Notes: generated from the letters alone by a model not told the origin. Shown: positions 17,101 to 26,777, numbered from the stretch's first letter. The stretch is DNA of 64,000 nt from Azonexus sp. (GCA_030696345.1 JAUYSK010000008.1:62001-126000), one strand, 5' to 3'. Program-made: numbers and translations.

Positions 17101-17209
17101 CAATCTCTCCCATTAAACGGTCTATACAGTTTAGGTGATTTGACACACTTGCAAAGTTAAACTTTTTTGACAAGGTAAAATGCGCCCCACCCCATTCAGG
17201 AGCAGCACC

Positions 17210-17878
17210 ATGACCCAGGACGAACTCAAGCAGGCCGTAGCCCAGGCTGCCGCCGACTATGTGGCGAAGCATGCGCCGGCCGGCAGCATCATTGGCGTCG
17301 GCACCGGCTCGACCGCCAACTTTTTCATTGATGCGCTGGCCGCACTGAAGGATCGCATCAAGGGCACCGTGGCCAGTTCGGAAGCCACCCGCAAGCGCCT
17401 CGAAGGCCATGGCATCGCGGTCTTCGACCTCAACGACGTGACCGACATGCCGATCTACGTCGATGGCGCCGACGAAATTGACGCCGGCCTGAACATGATC
17501 AAAGGCGGCGGCGGTGCGCTGACGCGCGAAAAGATCGTCGCCGCCGTCGCCGGTACGTTCGTTTGCATCTGCGACGCTTCCAAGCTGGTCGACACCATGG
17601 GCAAGTTCCCGCTGCCGGTCGAAGTGATCCCGATGGCCCGCGCCCAGGTTGCCCGCGAACTGGCCAAACTGGGCGGCACGCCGGTACTGCGCGAAGGCTT
17701 CGTCACCGACAACGGCAATCTGATTCTCGATGTCAAAGGCCTCGCCATCACCGACCCGAAAGGTCTGGAAGCCCGGATCAACCAGATCACCGGCGTCGTC
17801 ACCAGCGGCCTGTTCGCCGTTCGCCCCGCCAACGTGCTGCTGCTCGGCACCAGTGAAGGCGTCAGGACCATTCTTTAG
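17210..17878 (+). CDS. rpiA: Ribose-5-phosphate isomerase A
   Basis: 222 residues from [10 protein letters not shown] (CAGGAG upstream). RpiA interconverts ribose-5-phosphate and ribulose-5-phosphate in the pentose phosphate and Calvin cycles. Family signatures are [35 protein letters not shown] and [12 protein letters not shown], which hold the substrate-binding and catalytic Asp, Glu and Lys residues. It stands alone, 28 kb from the prk gene that would use its product. Confidence 0.97.
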   Translation: MTQDELKQAVAQAAADYVAKHAPAGSIIGVGTGSTANFFIDALAALKDRIKGTVASSEATRKRLEGHGIAVFDLNDVTDMPIYVDGADEIDAGLNMIKGGGGALTREKIVAAVAGTFVCICDASKLVDTMGKFPLPVEVIPMARAQVARELAKLGGTPVLREGFVTDNGNLILDVKGLAITDPKGLEARINQITGVVTSGLFAVRPANVLLLGTSEGVRTIL

Positions 17879-17943
17879 GTCATATTACTGTCACATCGGG
17901 GCGCTACCCTGCGGCTATTCGATCAGCCGCCGGGAGCGCCCCG

Positions 17944-18510
17944 ATGTTTTTAACGCCACAGCAAATCACCCAGACTCGCGACCATACCGTGCTCAACTTC
18001 CTTGAGCTTTCATCGGCGTACTTCGAAGCCGGTCATCGCCTTTCGGAATTGATGGCATCAGCCGGCCGCGAAACGCTGCAACATGGCAGCAAACATTTCT
18101 CGCAACTGGGCCACGGCCAGCTTGATACGATGACCCATTTCCCCGCAACGCTTTGGCTGGAGGGCAGCACACGCCAAAGCCGCCTGCTGGACAATGCCTG
18201 CACGATCATCAGCGAAGCGCAAAAGGCGCTGATCCAGAGCACGGAGGCTCAGGTTCGCGTTTTAGACAGGATCATTTTTACCAGCATCAATCGCGTTGCC
18301 AAAACCGCCCCGTGGGAAGGCGAAATTGCCCTGAACACGATGCGTTCGGCCATGCAAAGCGCAGAGCTGGCATTGCATAGCATCAGCGCGGCTGCGGTCG
18401 ACACCGTCGAACTTGCCGAACAGGAAGTCCATCTGGTTACGGAGAGCCTTACCGATAACAAGCCCCCGAGAAAACGCTCGACCCCGCGCACTGGCGCCAA
18501 CAAGAGCTGA
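17944..18510 (+). CDS. Phasin-like protein
   Basis: 188 residues, predicted all-helical, with the phasin_2 pattern: an N-terminal QITQTRDHTVLNFLELSSAY segment, a central helix pair, and a basic tail (PPRKRSTPRTGANKS). Phasins coat polyhydroxyalkanoate granules. No other PHA gene lies in the window, so the assignment rests on composition and helix pattern only. A strong terminator follows. Confidence 0.6.
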   Translation: MFLTPQQITQTRDHTVLNFLELSSAYFEAGHRLSELMASAGRETLQHGSKHFSQLGHGQLDTMTHFPATLWLEGSTRQSRLLDNACTIISEAQKALIQSTEAQVRVLDRIIFTSINRVAKTAPWEGEIALNTMRSAMQSAELALHSISAAAVDTVELAEQEVHLVTESLTDNKPPRKRSTPRTGANKS

Positions 18511-18543
18511 CTCCATCGGATAGTCGAAAAACAATCTCTCCTT

Positions 18544-18570
18544 CTCCCGGCTCTGCCGGGATTTTTTTTG
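18544..18570 (+). terminator. Rho-independent terminator after the phasin-like gene
   Basis: CCCGG-CTCTG-CCGGG stem followed by A and eight T residues. Confidence 0.88.
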
Positions 18571-18664
18571 TCCGCTGCGCGCCGCGCTAAACGATTGACG
18601 CCGCTATGGCCGATATCCCAGACTGTGCCCGAATTCCCAGGCAAACAAATCGGACTCCTCGAAC

Positions 18665-19444
18665 ATGCTCCCGCACAACTGGCACACCTATGATCATTAC
18701 GGTTACGCCGCCCTCGCCGTCGTTGGCACCTTTCTCGCCGTTATCGCCGTGCACTGGACCCTGCGGCAGCCGCGCTGGGCGGGCTGGATCTCGACGCTGC
18801 AGGGCGTGGCGCCGCCGTTCATCAACATCATCGGCGTGCTCTTCGGCCTGACCCTGGCCTTTCTCGCCAACGACACCTGGAGCGCCCACGACCGCGCCAT
18901 GAATGCGGTATTCAAGGAGGCCGATTCGCTGCGCAGCATTGTCGTGCTTTCGGAACAATTGGCCGAGCCGCTCCGCACTCAGGCGCGCTCGGCGCTGGCG
19001 CAATATGGCAAGGCCTGCGCCGATGAATGGCCAATGCTGGCCGCCCGCAAGTCGAGCCAGGAAGTGACCCGACTCGCCGACGGGCTGCTCACCATGCTGG
19101 CCAGCAAGCAGATTGCCGCCAGCGCCGGCGAGAACGTTCAGGCCATGATGCTGCGCAAGGCCATCGAGATTCGCGACGATCGCAATCTGCGCATCGGCCT
19201 CAGCCAGACCCATGTCAATCCGCTGAAATGGTTGGGCATGGCCTTTCTCGGCTTCCTGACCCTGCTTTCGGTGGCGGTCGTGCATATCGAAAAGCCGCGG
19301 GCCGCGCTCGTCGCCATCCTGCTCTTTGCCTTCGCCGCCGCGCCTACTGCCGCCATTGTGCTGATCCAGGGCAATCCCTTTCAGCACCCGACCTCAGTGA
19401 CGCCCGCCCCGATCATCGAGGCTGTCTCTGGCCTGCCGGGCTGA
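18665..19444 (+). CDS. DUF4239-type membrane protein
   Basis: 259 residues with two N-terminal helices (about 12-31 and 45-66, reading FINIIGVLFGLTLAFLANDTW), a helical soluble middle with EADSLRSIVVLSEQL, and two C-terminal helices. The NDTW...E-A-(D/N)-xLR pattern is that of the bestrophin-like DUF4239 family. The role is unknown. It ends four bases before the patatin gene, so the two are probably co-transcribed. Confidence 0.8.
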   Translation: MLPHNWHTYDHYGYAALAVVGTFLAVIAVHWTLRQPRWAGWISTLQGVAPPFINIIGVLFGLTLAFLANDTWSAHDRAMNAVFKEADSLRSIVVLSEQLAEPLRTQARSALAQYGKACADEWPMLAARKSSQEVTRLADGLLTMLASKQIAASAGENVQAMMLRKAIEIRDDRNLRIGLSQTHVNPLKWLGMAFLGFLTLLSVAVVHIEKPRAALVAILLFAFAAAPTAAIVLIQGNPFQHPTSVTPAPIIEAVSGLPG

Positions 19445-19448
19445 ACGC

Positions 19449-20483
19449 ATGGCAAACGAACATTCAGGCATTCGAAAAATCAATCTCGCCCTCCAGGGCG
19501 GCGGCGCCCATGGTGCCTTTACCTGGGGCGTGCTCGACGCCCTGCTCGAAGACGGTCGATTCGACTTCGAGGGCGTCAGCGGTACCAGCGCCGGCGCCAT
19601 GAATGCTGTCTGCCTGGCGCAAGGCCTGATGGACGATGGCCGGGATGGCGCACGTACCGCGCTGAACCGCTTCTGGAGCGCCGTCGCCGAGAGTTCGCCC
19701 TTCAAGCAGGGCAACGAGGGCGGCACCATGGCGCCAGCCATGAAGCTGATGCTGCAATGGACCGACCACCTGTCGCCGGAGCAGCTGAACCCGTTCGATC
19801 TCAACCCGCTGCGCGACATCATCAGCGAGCAAATCGACTTCGCCGCCTTGCGCCAGCACAGCCCGGTCAAGCTTTTCATCGCCGCAACCCACGCCAACTC
19901 CGGCAAATTGCGCATCTTCCAGAACGCCGAGATGTCGGTCGATGCGCTGCTCGCCTCGGCCTGCCTGCCGACCATCCACCGCAGCATCATGATCGATGGC
20001 GAGCCTTACTGGGATGGCGGCTACAGCGCCAACCCGGCGGTTTTTCCCCTTTTTTACCAGTGCACCGCAGCAGACATTCTGCTCGTCCTGCTCACGCCGC
20101 TGCATTACGACGAAACGCCGGAATCGGCGCAGGACATCCGGCTCCGCCTGCGCGAACTGGCCTTCAATTCAACCTTCCTGCGCGAGATGCGGATGTTCGC
20201 CCACCTGCGCGATCAGCTTGGCCAAAGTGACCGCCCCCGCTGGCTGCCGCGCTGGTTGCAGCGCAGCCGTTTTGAACAGCGGGCCAACGATATCCGCTTT
20301 CATGCCATCACTGCCGACGATTTGCTGAAGACGCTACCGGCCGAAAGCAAGCTGGCGGTCAACCTGCTCTTCTTCGAGCGCTTGCGCGACAGTGGCCGCA
20401 GCCATGCCCAGACCTGGCTGACTGCCCACGGCAACGCCATTGGCCGGGAATCCAGCCTGAACCTGGCTGAACTCTTCTACTGA
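19449..20483 (+). CDS. Patatin-like phospholipase
   Basis: 344 residues. The oxyanion-hole glycines are GGGAHGAF (about 17-24), the nucleophile elbow is GTSAG with its Ser, and the catalytic Asp lies in DGGYSANP. All three parts of the Ser-Asp dyad fold are intact, so it should hydrolyse acyl esters of lipids. No signal peptide is present; a cytoplasmic or membrane-face location is likely. The C-terminal ~100 residues with HLRDQLGQ and a basic RWLPRWLQRSRFEQR helix match bacterial family members. It is co-directional with the DUF4239 gene. Confidence 0.9.
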   Translation: MANEHSGIRKINLALQGGGAHGAFTWGVLDALLEDGRFDFEGVSGTSAGAMNAVCLAQGLMDDGRDGARTALNRFWSAVAESSPFKQGNEGGTMAPAMKLMLQWTDHLSPEQLNPFDLNPLRDIISEQIDFAALRQHSPVKLFIAATHANSGKLRIFQNAEMSVDALLASACLPTIHRSIMIDGEPYWDGGYSANPAVFPLFYQCTAADILLVLLTPLHYDETPESAQDIRLRLRELAFNSTFLREMRMFAHLRDQLGQSDRPRWLPRWLQRSRFEQRANDIRFHAITADDLLKTLPAESKLAVNLLFFERLRDSGRSHAQTWLTAHGNAIGRESSLNLAELFY

Positions 20484-20559
20484 GGCGGACCGGTAATAGG
20501 GATGGATTTACGCCGGGGTTTTTACCAACGGCACCCGAGCATTTTTGCCTGTGGGGGCC

Positions 20560-20570
20560 GTTGACCGCAG
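20560..20570 (-). repeat. Dispersed 11-mer CTGCGGTCAAC
   Basis: Exact intergenic copy between the convergent patatin and EAL-CBS-GGDEF genes. On the minus strand it continues ACGGCCCCCACAGG then CAAAAATG. Confidence 0.75.
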
Positions 20571-20598
20571 CACACAAGACCGCCCGGTTTGCTTGGCC

Positions 20599-22434
20599 TT
20601 AGTTCAGGGAACGCACGCTCAGACTCGCGCCCTCACCCAGCCAGGGGGTTCGCCGTTCGACGAAGACGCTGCCACCCAAATGTTCGCTGGCTGCATCCCT
20701 GGATTTTTTCTTGGCCTGCTTCTTGGCCACCGAGGCCGCTGCGGCGACTTCGCGGTGTGACTCAAAATCGCCCTTGCCGATGCGAACGGCGCCAATCGAT
20801 AGTGTTGGCAGCGCCTGAAAGCTGAACTCGCCGCGCCGATTTTCCGCCATGTAGCCACCGTGGGCCCGCTCCTCCGGACTTAGCAGGCCGTTCATGGCCT
20901 CGACAAAGGCGCTGACCAGTTGCCAGCAGCGCATTTCCCAGTCCGAACTCTGGAAGATTACAAAGAAATCGTCACCGCCGATGTGGCCGACAAAATCCAG
21001 CCGTTCGTCAGAAATATCGCCAATCAATCGGCCCAGCGTCTGAATCACATCATCGCCCCGGCGGTAGCCGAAGGCATCGTTGTAGGGCTTGAAATTGTCG
21101 ATATCGACATAGGCCGCCACGAAGTCGCTGTCGGTGGCCAGCATGCGGTCAATGTGTTCGTTGATTGGCACATTGCCGGGCAGCTGAGTCAGCGGATTGG
21201 CGTAACGCGCGGCGCTGATCTGCATTTCGGTGATGGTCGCCATCAGGTCGTGACTGCTGCCAACGCCCAGGTAGCTGCCCTGGCCGGTGACGATAAAGCC
21301 ATCGTAGAGATAGTGCTTGGGCGCCAGCGCCAGCATCAATGCCAGCTCCTGAATCGTGGCGTGTTGATCAACCACCAGCGGCGCGTGGTCCATGAACAAC
21401 TCGCAACTCTTGCGCCCGAACAGTTCCTTGCGAAACGGGCGGGCAAAGCGGTCGATCATGCTGTGCCGGTTGATCATCCCCAACGGCTGTCCGGCATGCA
21501 CCACCGGCAGGACATCAAGTTCAGGATCGGCCTCAAAACGGGCGATGACCGATTCATTGGTCGCATCCAGCGGCACCGGCTTGATGGGTTTCAACAGCGT
21601 GCGCGCCGTCGGCATCTTGCCCAAGCCGCCACTCACCGGCGACAACGACTGGCGCTGATAGCCGAGCGCCGCAATCACCGGGGAAGACAACTGGGCGACC
21701 GGAACCACCGCCGGCCGGGCAATGAAATAGCCCTGACCACAGGCGATACCCATGTCGCGAATGCAACAGAAATCCTCGACCCGCTCGATACCCTCGGCGA
21801 CCAGCGACGCATTGCAGATTTCCGCCAGATCCTGCATCGCCCGAACAAAGTGAAATTTGATCCGATCATCCGCAATGCCATGGACGAAATGTTTGTCGAT
21901 CTTGACGAACTCCGGCTTCAACTCCGACCACATGCGAAGGTTGGCAAAGCCTTCGCCCAGATCGTCGATGGCGATCTGGAAGCCGCGCCCGCGGTAGTGC
22001 TGCATCGCCTCCTGGATACCGGGCATATCGGTGATCTGCTGGTTTTCCGTCAGCTCGAGGACGACGCGGTTGGGCGCTATGCCAAGCTCGCTCAACAGCT
22101 CACGGGTATGGCCATTCATCATCTGGTGGTCGAGCAGACAAGCCGGCGTGACGTTGAGAAACAGCCGGCCGGCCAGGCGCCGGGCAGAAAAAGCGCGCAG
22201 GCTGGCCTCGCGACAGGCATGCTCAAGTTCCAGCGACATGTCGCAGCGCGCTGCCGCGGCAAACAATTGGTCGGGGCTATGCAAAACACCACCCGCAGGT
22301 CCACGAATCAGCGCCTCGTAGCCGAGAAAAGCCCGCACGCGGAAATCAATAATTGGTTGAAAAACCGGGCAAAGCAATCCTTCGGCCACGATACGGCGCA
22401 ACTCAACGGCTTCGTCGTCCAACAGTACAATCAT
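20599..22434 (-). CDS. EAL-CBS-GGDEF protein with a degenerate GGDDF site
   Basis: 611 residues from the ATG at 22434 (MIVLLDDEAV). Order: EAL domain first (EALIRGP, LNVTPACL, ELTENQQ, IDDLGEGFANL, KIDK, VAEGIE), then a pair of CBS-like repeats (about 290-420), then GGDEF. The GGDEF loop reads GGDDF, with Asp for the usual catalytic Glu. The EAL set keeps the metal and general-base residues, though DDLGEG replaces the usual DDFGxG. It is probably a phosphodiesterase whose last domain is regulatory or only weakly active. CBS domains often bind adenosyl nucleotides. The C-terminal tail after KKQAKKKS is variable. Confidence 0.88.
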   Translation of the reverse strand: MIVLLDDEAVELRRIVAEGLLCPVFQPIIDFRVRAFLGYEALIRGPAGGVLHSPDQLFAAAARCDMSLELEHACREASLRAFSARRLAGRLFLNVTPACLLDHQMMNGHTRELLSELGIAPNRVVLELTENQQITDMPGIQEAMQHYRGRGFQIAIDDLGEGFANLRMWSELKPEFVKIDKHFVHGIADDRIKFHFVRAMQDLAEICNASLVAEGIERVEDFCCIRDMGIACGQGYFIARPAVVPVAQLSSPVIAALGYQRQSLSPVSGGLGKMPTARTLLKPIKPVPLDATNESVIARFEADPELDVLPVVHAGQPLGMINRHSMIDRFARPFRKELFGRKSCELFMDHAPLVVDQHATIQELALMLALAPKHYLYDGFIVTGQGSYLGVGSSHDLMATITEMQISAARYANPLTQLPGNVPINEHIDRMLATDSDFVAAYVDIDNFKPYNDAFGYRRGDDVIQTLGRLIGDISDERLDFVGHIGGDDFFVIFQSSDWEMRCWQLVSAFVEAMNGLLSPEERAHGGYMAENRRGEFSFQALPTLSIGAVRIGKGDFESHREVAAAASVAKKQAKKKSRDAASEHLGGSVFVERRTPWLGEGASLSVRSLN

Positions 22435-22598
22435 CGAAATCAATCATGGAAAGTGAGTGGGCAGTTTAAGAAGCCAAGGTTTCATCTCCGTGACACCAGC
22501 GCACAGGAAGGACGAGCGACAAAATAAATGTCATCAGCCTGTAATACTGGCCTATCATTCTCAGAGGTGAAGCCAGTCCCTTTTGCCGAGAGGTTGTA

Positions 22599-22838
22599 AT
22601 GACTGAAACAATGTTCTGCTACTGCTGCCGGGTGCACCACCCCAAAGACCAGATGCGCCCCTTCCGGACCAAACTGGGTGATCGCTGGCGCTGCATCCGC
22701 AGCATCGAAGCTGCCACCCGTGCCCGCGCCGAGCGTGATGCCTTTGGCCAGCAACAAACTGAAATCAATCGCGAGGATTCACGTCGCATTGCCGAGCGCA
22801 GCGTCATGCAGCGCCACGAAAGACCGCAACATCCCTGA
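22599..22838 (+). CDS. Small zinc-ribbon-like protein of unknown function
   Basis: 79 residues with FCYCCRVHHPKDQM near the start and a further Cys in RWRCIRS, giving a Cys/His cluster of the CxCC-x3-HH type. The remainder is a charged helix rich in Arg and Glu. GAGAGG lies six bases before the ATG. It is not recognised as a named family; metal binding is inferred from Cys/His spacing alone. Confidence 0.55.
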   Translation: MTETMFCYCCRVHHPKDQMRPFRTKLGDRWRCIRSIEAATRARAERDAFGQQQTEINREDSRRIAERSVMQRHERPQHP

Positions 22839-22916
22839 GTTTGAAAACAGCCTGATTTGACCGGTCGACCGCAGCAACTGCGCGCTGCGGTGCCTGCACC
22901 GGCCCAGGGAGATGAA

Positions 22917-22934
22917 ACGTCATCTTCCTGCAAC
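22917..22934 (+). promoter_or_regulatory. Possible PhoB box upstream of phoX
   Basis: ACGTCAT-CTTC-CTGCAAC has the 7-4-7 layout of a Pho box with 5/7 matches in each half. It lies about 45 bp before the phoX start. A 7-bp hairpin, CCGCAGC/GCTGCGG, sits about 30 bp further upstream. Confidence 0.35.
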
Positions 22935-22978
22935 GTAGCAAGGTGATAGTTGGGCAACTGCCCAGCCCCGAGAAAACC

Positions 22979-24925
22979 ATGCCTCACGCCTGCTTCGACC
23001 CCAACCACGACAACATCTCCAACCCGACTGCAGAATTGCTGGCCGATCCGTTCCGTCGCCGCCTACTCTCGGCAGCAGTACTGACGGCCACCGGGGGCGC
23101 ACTGGCTGCAGCCGGCATTCCACTGCCGTCGCTGGCTGCTGGTGCAGGCCGGGCCAGCGGAGCACTCGGTGGCTTCCCCTCGCTCGGCGTTTCCACGGCC
23201 GACGAAGTTCGTCTGGCAGAGGGTTTCAGCGCCAGCGTGATCTACGCCTGGGGTGACCCAATTTCCGACGGCCCGCATGGCAAGGCCGATGCCTCCGATA
23301 CAGCGACCGATCAGATGCAGCAGGCCGGCATGCACCACGACGGCATGCACTTCTTCCCCTTTGTAAAAAACGGCAAGCCGTCCTCGAGCCACGGCTTACT
23401 CTGCATCAATCACGAATACACCGACGATGGCCTGCTCCACGCCGGTGGCATGGCTGACTGGAGTTCCGAGAAGGTCGCCAAATCGAAAGCGGCAACAGGG
23501 GTTTCGGTCATTGAAGTGCGCCAGCAAAAAGACGGCTGGCAGGTCGTTCGCCCCTCGTCGTGGGCACGCCGCATCACCGCTGACACGCCTTGCCGACTCA
23601 GCGGCCCGGCTCGCGCCCACCCGGCCATGTTGACCGCGACTGACCGCTGGGGCGAATTTGCGCTCGGCACGCTGAACAACTGTGCCATGGGCGTTACGCC
23701 GTGGGGCACCTACCTGACCTGCGAAGAAAACTTCAACGGCTATTTCAAGGCCGGCAAAACGCCAACTCCCGACCAAAAGCGTTACGGCATTACCGACAAG
23801 ACTGCCGGCTACCGTTGGCACGAGTTCGACGAGCGCTTCGATCTGACACTGCACCCGAACGAAGCCAACCGCTTCGGCTGGGTCGTGGAAATTGATCCGT
23901 GGCACCCGGAAAAAGCACCGGTCAAGCGCACCGCCCTCGGTCGCTTCAAGCACGAGGGTGCCACCACCACCCTCGCCCGCGATGGCCGGGTCGTCATCTA
24001 TATGGGCGACGACGAGCGCTTTGAATACATTTACAAATTCGTTTCGCGCAATCGCTTCGTCGCCGGCCAGAGCGACACCGGTACGCTGCTTGACCACGGC
24101 ACACTCTATGTCGCCCGCTTTGGCGATGATGGCAAGGGCCGCTGGTTGCCGCTGCGCCATGGCGAAAAGTACCCCAATGGCGCGTTGACCGCAGACAACG
24201 GTTTCACCAATCAGGGCGATGTGACGATCCGCTGCCGGCAAGCCGCCGACCTCGCCGGCGCGACAAAAATGGATCGCCCGGAGTGGATTGCAGTGCATCC
24301 GAAAAGCGGCGAGGTGTATGTCACGCTGACCAACAACGTCAAGCGCGGCACCCCCGAAGTCCCCGGCCTGAACGCTGCCAACCCGCGTCCCGAAAACATT
24401 TTCGGCCACATTGTTCGCTGGCGCGAAAATCATCACGACGCGGCGTCAACGGCCTTTGAATGGGATATTTTTGCACTGGCCGGCGATCCGCAGAATACCA
24501 GCGAAGGGAAACGCGGCACGATCAAGGGCGACGCCTACGGCAGCCCGGATGGCCTGTGGTTCGACCCGAGTGGCCGCCTGTGGATACAGACCGACGTTTC
24601 GACCAGTGTCCTGAATCAGGGCGATTACGCCAACTTGGGCAACAACCAGATGCTGGTCGCCGATGTAAATAGTGGCGAAACCCGCCGCTTCCTGACCGGC
24701 CCTAAAGGCTGCGAATTAACCGGCATAACAGCGACACCGGACGGCAAAACCCTGTTCGTCAATATCCAGCACCCCGGCGAAACAGCCAGCGAACGTTCCG
24801 ACCCGGCCAGGCCAACCGCTATTTCCGCCTGGCCTGCCAATCAATTTCCCGAAACCGTCGGCGGCCGTCCGCGTTCCGCCACCCTTGTCATCACCCGCCT
24901 CGACGGCAAGCCCATTGCCGTCTGA
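22979..24925 (+). CDS. phoX: Tat-exported alkaline phosphatase PhoX
   Basis: 648 residues. The N-terminal RRRLLSAAVLTATGG followed by AGIPLPSLAAGA is a twin-arginine signal. The mature part is the PhoX/DUF839 beta-propeller: LCINHEYTDD, GVTPWGTYLTCEENFNGYF, GWVVEIDPWHPE, GRFKHEGA and PDGLWFDPSGRLWIQTD, which supply the Ca/Fe cofactor ligands including the conserved Cys (TCEENFNGYF). PhoX hydrolyses phosphomonoesters in the periplasm or outside the cell and needs calcium and iron. An upstream in-frame GTG at 22943 is rejected because it would bury the signal. A possible Pho box precedes it. Confidence 0.95.
   Translation: MPHACFDPNHDNISNPTAELLADPFRRRLLSAAVLTATGGALAAAGIPLPSLAAGAGRASGALGGFPSLGVSTADEVRLAEGFSASVIYAWGDPISDGPHGKADASDTATDQMQQAGMHHDGMHFFPFVKNGKPSSSHGLLCINHEYTDDGLLHAGGMADWSSEKVAKSKAATGVSVIEVRQQKDGWQVVRPSSWARRITADTPCRLSGPARAHPAMLTATDRWGEFALGTLNNCAMGVTPWGTYLTCEENFNGYFKAGKTPTPDQKRYGITDKTAGYRWHEFDERFDLTLHPNEANRFGWVVEIDPWHPEKAPVKRTALGRFKHEGATTTLARDGRVVIYMGDDERFEYIYKFVSRNRFVAGQSDTGTLLDHGTLYVARFGDDGKGRWLPLRHGEKYPNGALTADNGFTNQGDVTIRCRQAADLAGATKMDRPEWIAVHPKSGEVYVTLTNNVKRGTPEVPGLNAANPRPENIFGHIVRWRENHHDAASTAFEWDIFALAGDPQNTSEGKRGTIKGDAYGSPDGLWFDPSGRLWIQTDVSTSVLNQGDYANLGNNQMLVADVNSGETRRFLTGPKGCELTGITATPDGKTLFVNIQHPGETASERSDPARPTAISAWPANQFPETVGGRPRSATLVITRLDGKPIAV
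24184..24194 (-). repeat. Dispersed 11-mer CTGCGGTCAAC
   Basis: Exact copy inside phoX (codons for ALTAD). On the minus strand CATTGGGGTACTTTTC follows. Confidence 0.6.
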
Positions 24926-24940
24926 CCCCAGGAGACTCCC

Positions 24941-25111
24941 ATGGACAAAAACGGCCGTAGCGACATTGCCGCCTTTCCCGAACTGTTCGGCGGCATGGAG
25001 CAATTCATCGAAGAATTCGGCGAAGGCATTCGCCGCACGGGATTTCGCCTCGCCATCGTCGCCATCCCGAGCAGCGCCCTGCTGATGTTCGCGCTGAGCA
25101 AGGCGGCCTGA
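24941..25111 (+). CDS. 56-residue membrane protein downstream of phoX
   Basis: Starts 15 bases after the phoX stop with AGGAG seven bases before the ATG, and ends at a TGA directly before a terminator, so it looks like the second gene of a phoX operon. The first ~33 residues are acidic and amphipathic (FPELFGGMEQFIEEFGEGI); residues 36-55 (RLAIVAIPSSALLMFALSKA) form one membrane helix. It has no recognised family. It could aid PhoX export, or simply be a small membrane protein of unknown use. Confidence 0.6.
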   Translation: MDKNGRSDIAAFPELFGGMEQFIEEFGEGIRRTGFRLAIVAIPSSALLMFALSKAA

Positions 25112-25140
25112 AACGAAAAAACCCGCCGTAGCGGGTTTGT
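25112..25140. terminator. Bidirectional terminator between phoX operon and yggX
   Basis: AAACCCGC-CGTA-GCGGGTTT stem. On the minus strand it runs into TTTTTTCG, serving yggX; on the plus strand it closes the phoX transcript. Confidence 0.8.
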
Positions 25141-25156
25141 GGGATGAAGTTCCGGA

Positions 25157-25429
25157 TCAGGGCTTGGGCGGTACGTAACCCTGAATCTGGTCGGCGCCAT
25201 CGCCGAAGAAATGCTTTTCAACCTGCTCGGCCAGATATTTGCGATGCTTGGCATCGACCAGATTCAGGCGGTTTTCATTGATGAGCATGGTCTGCATCTT
25301 GATCCACTGCTGCCAGGCTTCCTTCGAAACGCTCTCGAAAATGCGCTGACCGAGTGGCCCGGGATAGGGGGGAAAATCCAGACCTTCAGCCTCGCGGCCG
25401 AGTTTGATGCAATTGACGGTACGTGCCAT
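25157..25429 (-). CDS. yggX: Probable Fe(2+)-trafficking protein
   Basis: 90 residues from [20 protein letters not shown], the family's usual length and opening; the longer frame is antisense noise. The conserved single Cys at position 7, [11 protein letters not shown]-x-x-W as [19 protein letters not shown], and the C-terminal FFGDG are all present. YggX protects iron-sulfur proteins and moves labile iron. It is downstream of argA on the same strand, a common arrangement in betaproteobacteria. Confidence 0.95.
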   Translation of the reverse strand: MARTVNCIKLGREAEGLDFPPYPGPLGQRIFESVSKEAWQQWIKMQTMLINENRLNLVDAKHRKYLAEQVEKHFFGDGADQIQGYVPPKP

Positions 25430-25457
25430 GTGAAACTCCGTGGGGTTGATGCGGCAA

Positions 25458-26777
25458 TTATAAAGTCTTGAACAAGACTTTCGATCGCCGCTGATAGTTG
25501 TACATATCGCGCTTCTTGGCCGGCAGGTCTTCAACGCTGACCAGCTTGAAGCCGCGTTCGACGAACCAGTGCTCGGTGCGCGTCGTCAGCACGAACAGGC
25601 GCTTGACGCCCGTCTTGCGGGCGCGCCGCTCGATCCGCTTCATCAATTGCTCGCCGTAGCCCCATTCGCGATGCTCGTGGCTGACTGCCAGACAGGCCAG
25701 TTCTGCCTCTTCGTCGGAATGCGAATAGAGCGCCGCGCAACCGACAATGATGCCGTCGTGCAGCATGATTGAGAAATGATCGATTTCCCGTTCGAGCAGT
25801 TCGCGTGGCCGATGCACGAGGATGCCTTCCTGCTCCATCGGCTCGATCAGCGCGATCAGTGCGGCGATGTCGTCCGGTTTGGCTTCGCGAATATTTTCCA
25901 GCGACTCGCGGGTGATAACCGTGCCAACGCCGTCATGGGTAAACAATTCACGGAGCAGCGCACCATCCTGCTCGTAGCTGATCAGATGCACCCGGCCGAC
26001 CCCAGTCCGCGTAGAGCGAATGGCACACGGCAGGTAGCGCCGGATGTCGGGCGACAACCATTCGCCCCCGGTCAGCAATTCGGCCACTTCGTCGGCTGTC
26101 ATGGCATCGATCAGCTCGCCGGCCTTATCGGTAACGCCTTGGCTATCGGTCAGATAGACCAGCTTGTCGGCACGAACTGCCACCGCCACAGCTTCCGCCG
26201 CTTCTTCCATCTGCAGGTTGAAAATCTCGCCAGTCGGCGACGGCCCTTCGCAGTTGAGCAGCACGATGTTGCCCAAGCCTAGCTGGGCATTGATACCTTC
26301 GGCATCCACCTTGCGCACCTTGCCGGCGTACTGCATGTCGATGCCGTCGAGCACGCCGATCGGCTGCCCGGTAATGAAATTGCCGCCGATGACACGAATG
26401 CGGCTGTTGGCCATCGGCGTATTCGGCAAGCCCTGCGAAAGCATGGCTTCGATTTCGAGATAAACGCTGCCCACCGCGTCGAGCACGCAATCCAGCGCCG
26501 CCGCATCGGTCACCCGATAGCCCCGGTGGTAGACCGACTCCAGGTTCTTCTCAAGCAATTCCTCTTCAATCTGCGGGCGCGCCCCATGCACCAGCACCAG
26601 GCGGATGCCAAGGCTGACCAGCAGATTGACGTCGTAAGCCAGCGTCTTGGCAAACTCGCTGGCCACAGCCTTGCCACCGAAAGCAATGACAAAAGTCTTG
26701 CCACGAAAGGCGTTGATGTAGGGCGTGACCGCCCGGAACCAGGAAACGAAGTGCTCGTCGTAGGGCGTCTCGCTCAT
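25458..26777 (-). CDS. argA: N-acetylglutamate synthase ArgA
   Basis: 439 residues from [11 protein letters not shown]. It transfers acetyl from acetyl-CoA to glutamate, the first step of arginine synthesis. An amino-acid-kinase-like domain ([35 protein letters not shown]) precedes a GNAT domain ([18 protein letters not shown] acetyl-CoA loop; FVERGFKLV). This is the classical bifunctional-looking ArgA layout. Its ATG overlaps the stop of the polyphosphate:AMP phosphotransferase (TGATG). Confidence 0.96.
   Translation of the reverse strand: MSETPYDEHFVSWFRAVTPYINAFRGKTFVIAFGGKAVASEFAKTLAYDVNLLVSLGIRLVLVHGARPQIEEELLEKNLESVYHRGYRVTDAAALDCVLDAVGSVYLEIEAMLSQGLPNTPMANSRIRVIGGNFITGQPIGVLDGIDMQYAGKVRKVDAEGINAQLGLGNIVLLNCEGPSPTGEIFNLQMEEAAEAVAVAVRADKLVYLTDSQGVTDKAGELIDAMTADEVAELLTGGEWLSPDIRRYLPCAIRSTRTGVGRVHLISYEQDGALLRELFTHDGVGTVITRESLENIREAKPDDIAALIALIEPMEQEGILVHRPRELLEREIDHFSIMLHDGIIVGCAALYSHSDEEAELACLAVSHEHREWGYGEQLMKRIERRARKTGVKRLFVLTTRTEHWFVERGFKLVSVEDLPAKKRDMYNYQRRSKVLFKTL

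Noticed and set aside
20920-22527. 535-codon open frame on the plus strand
   Set aside because: Antisense to the EAL-CBS-GGDEF gene; a by-product of high GC codon use.
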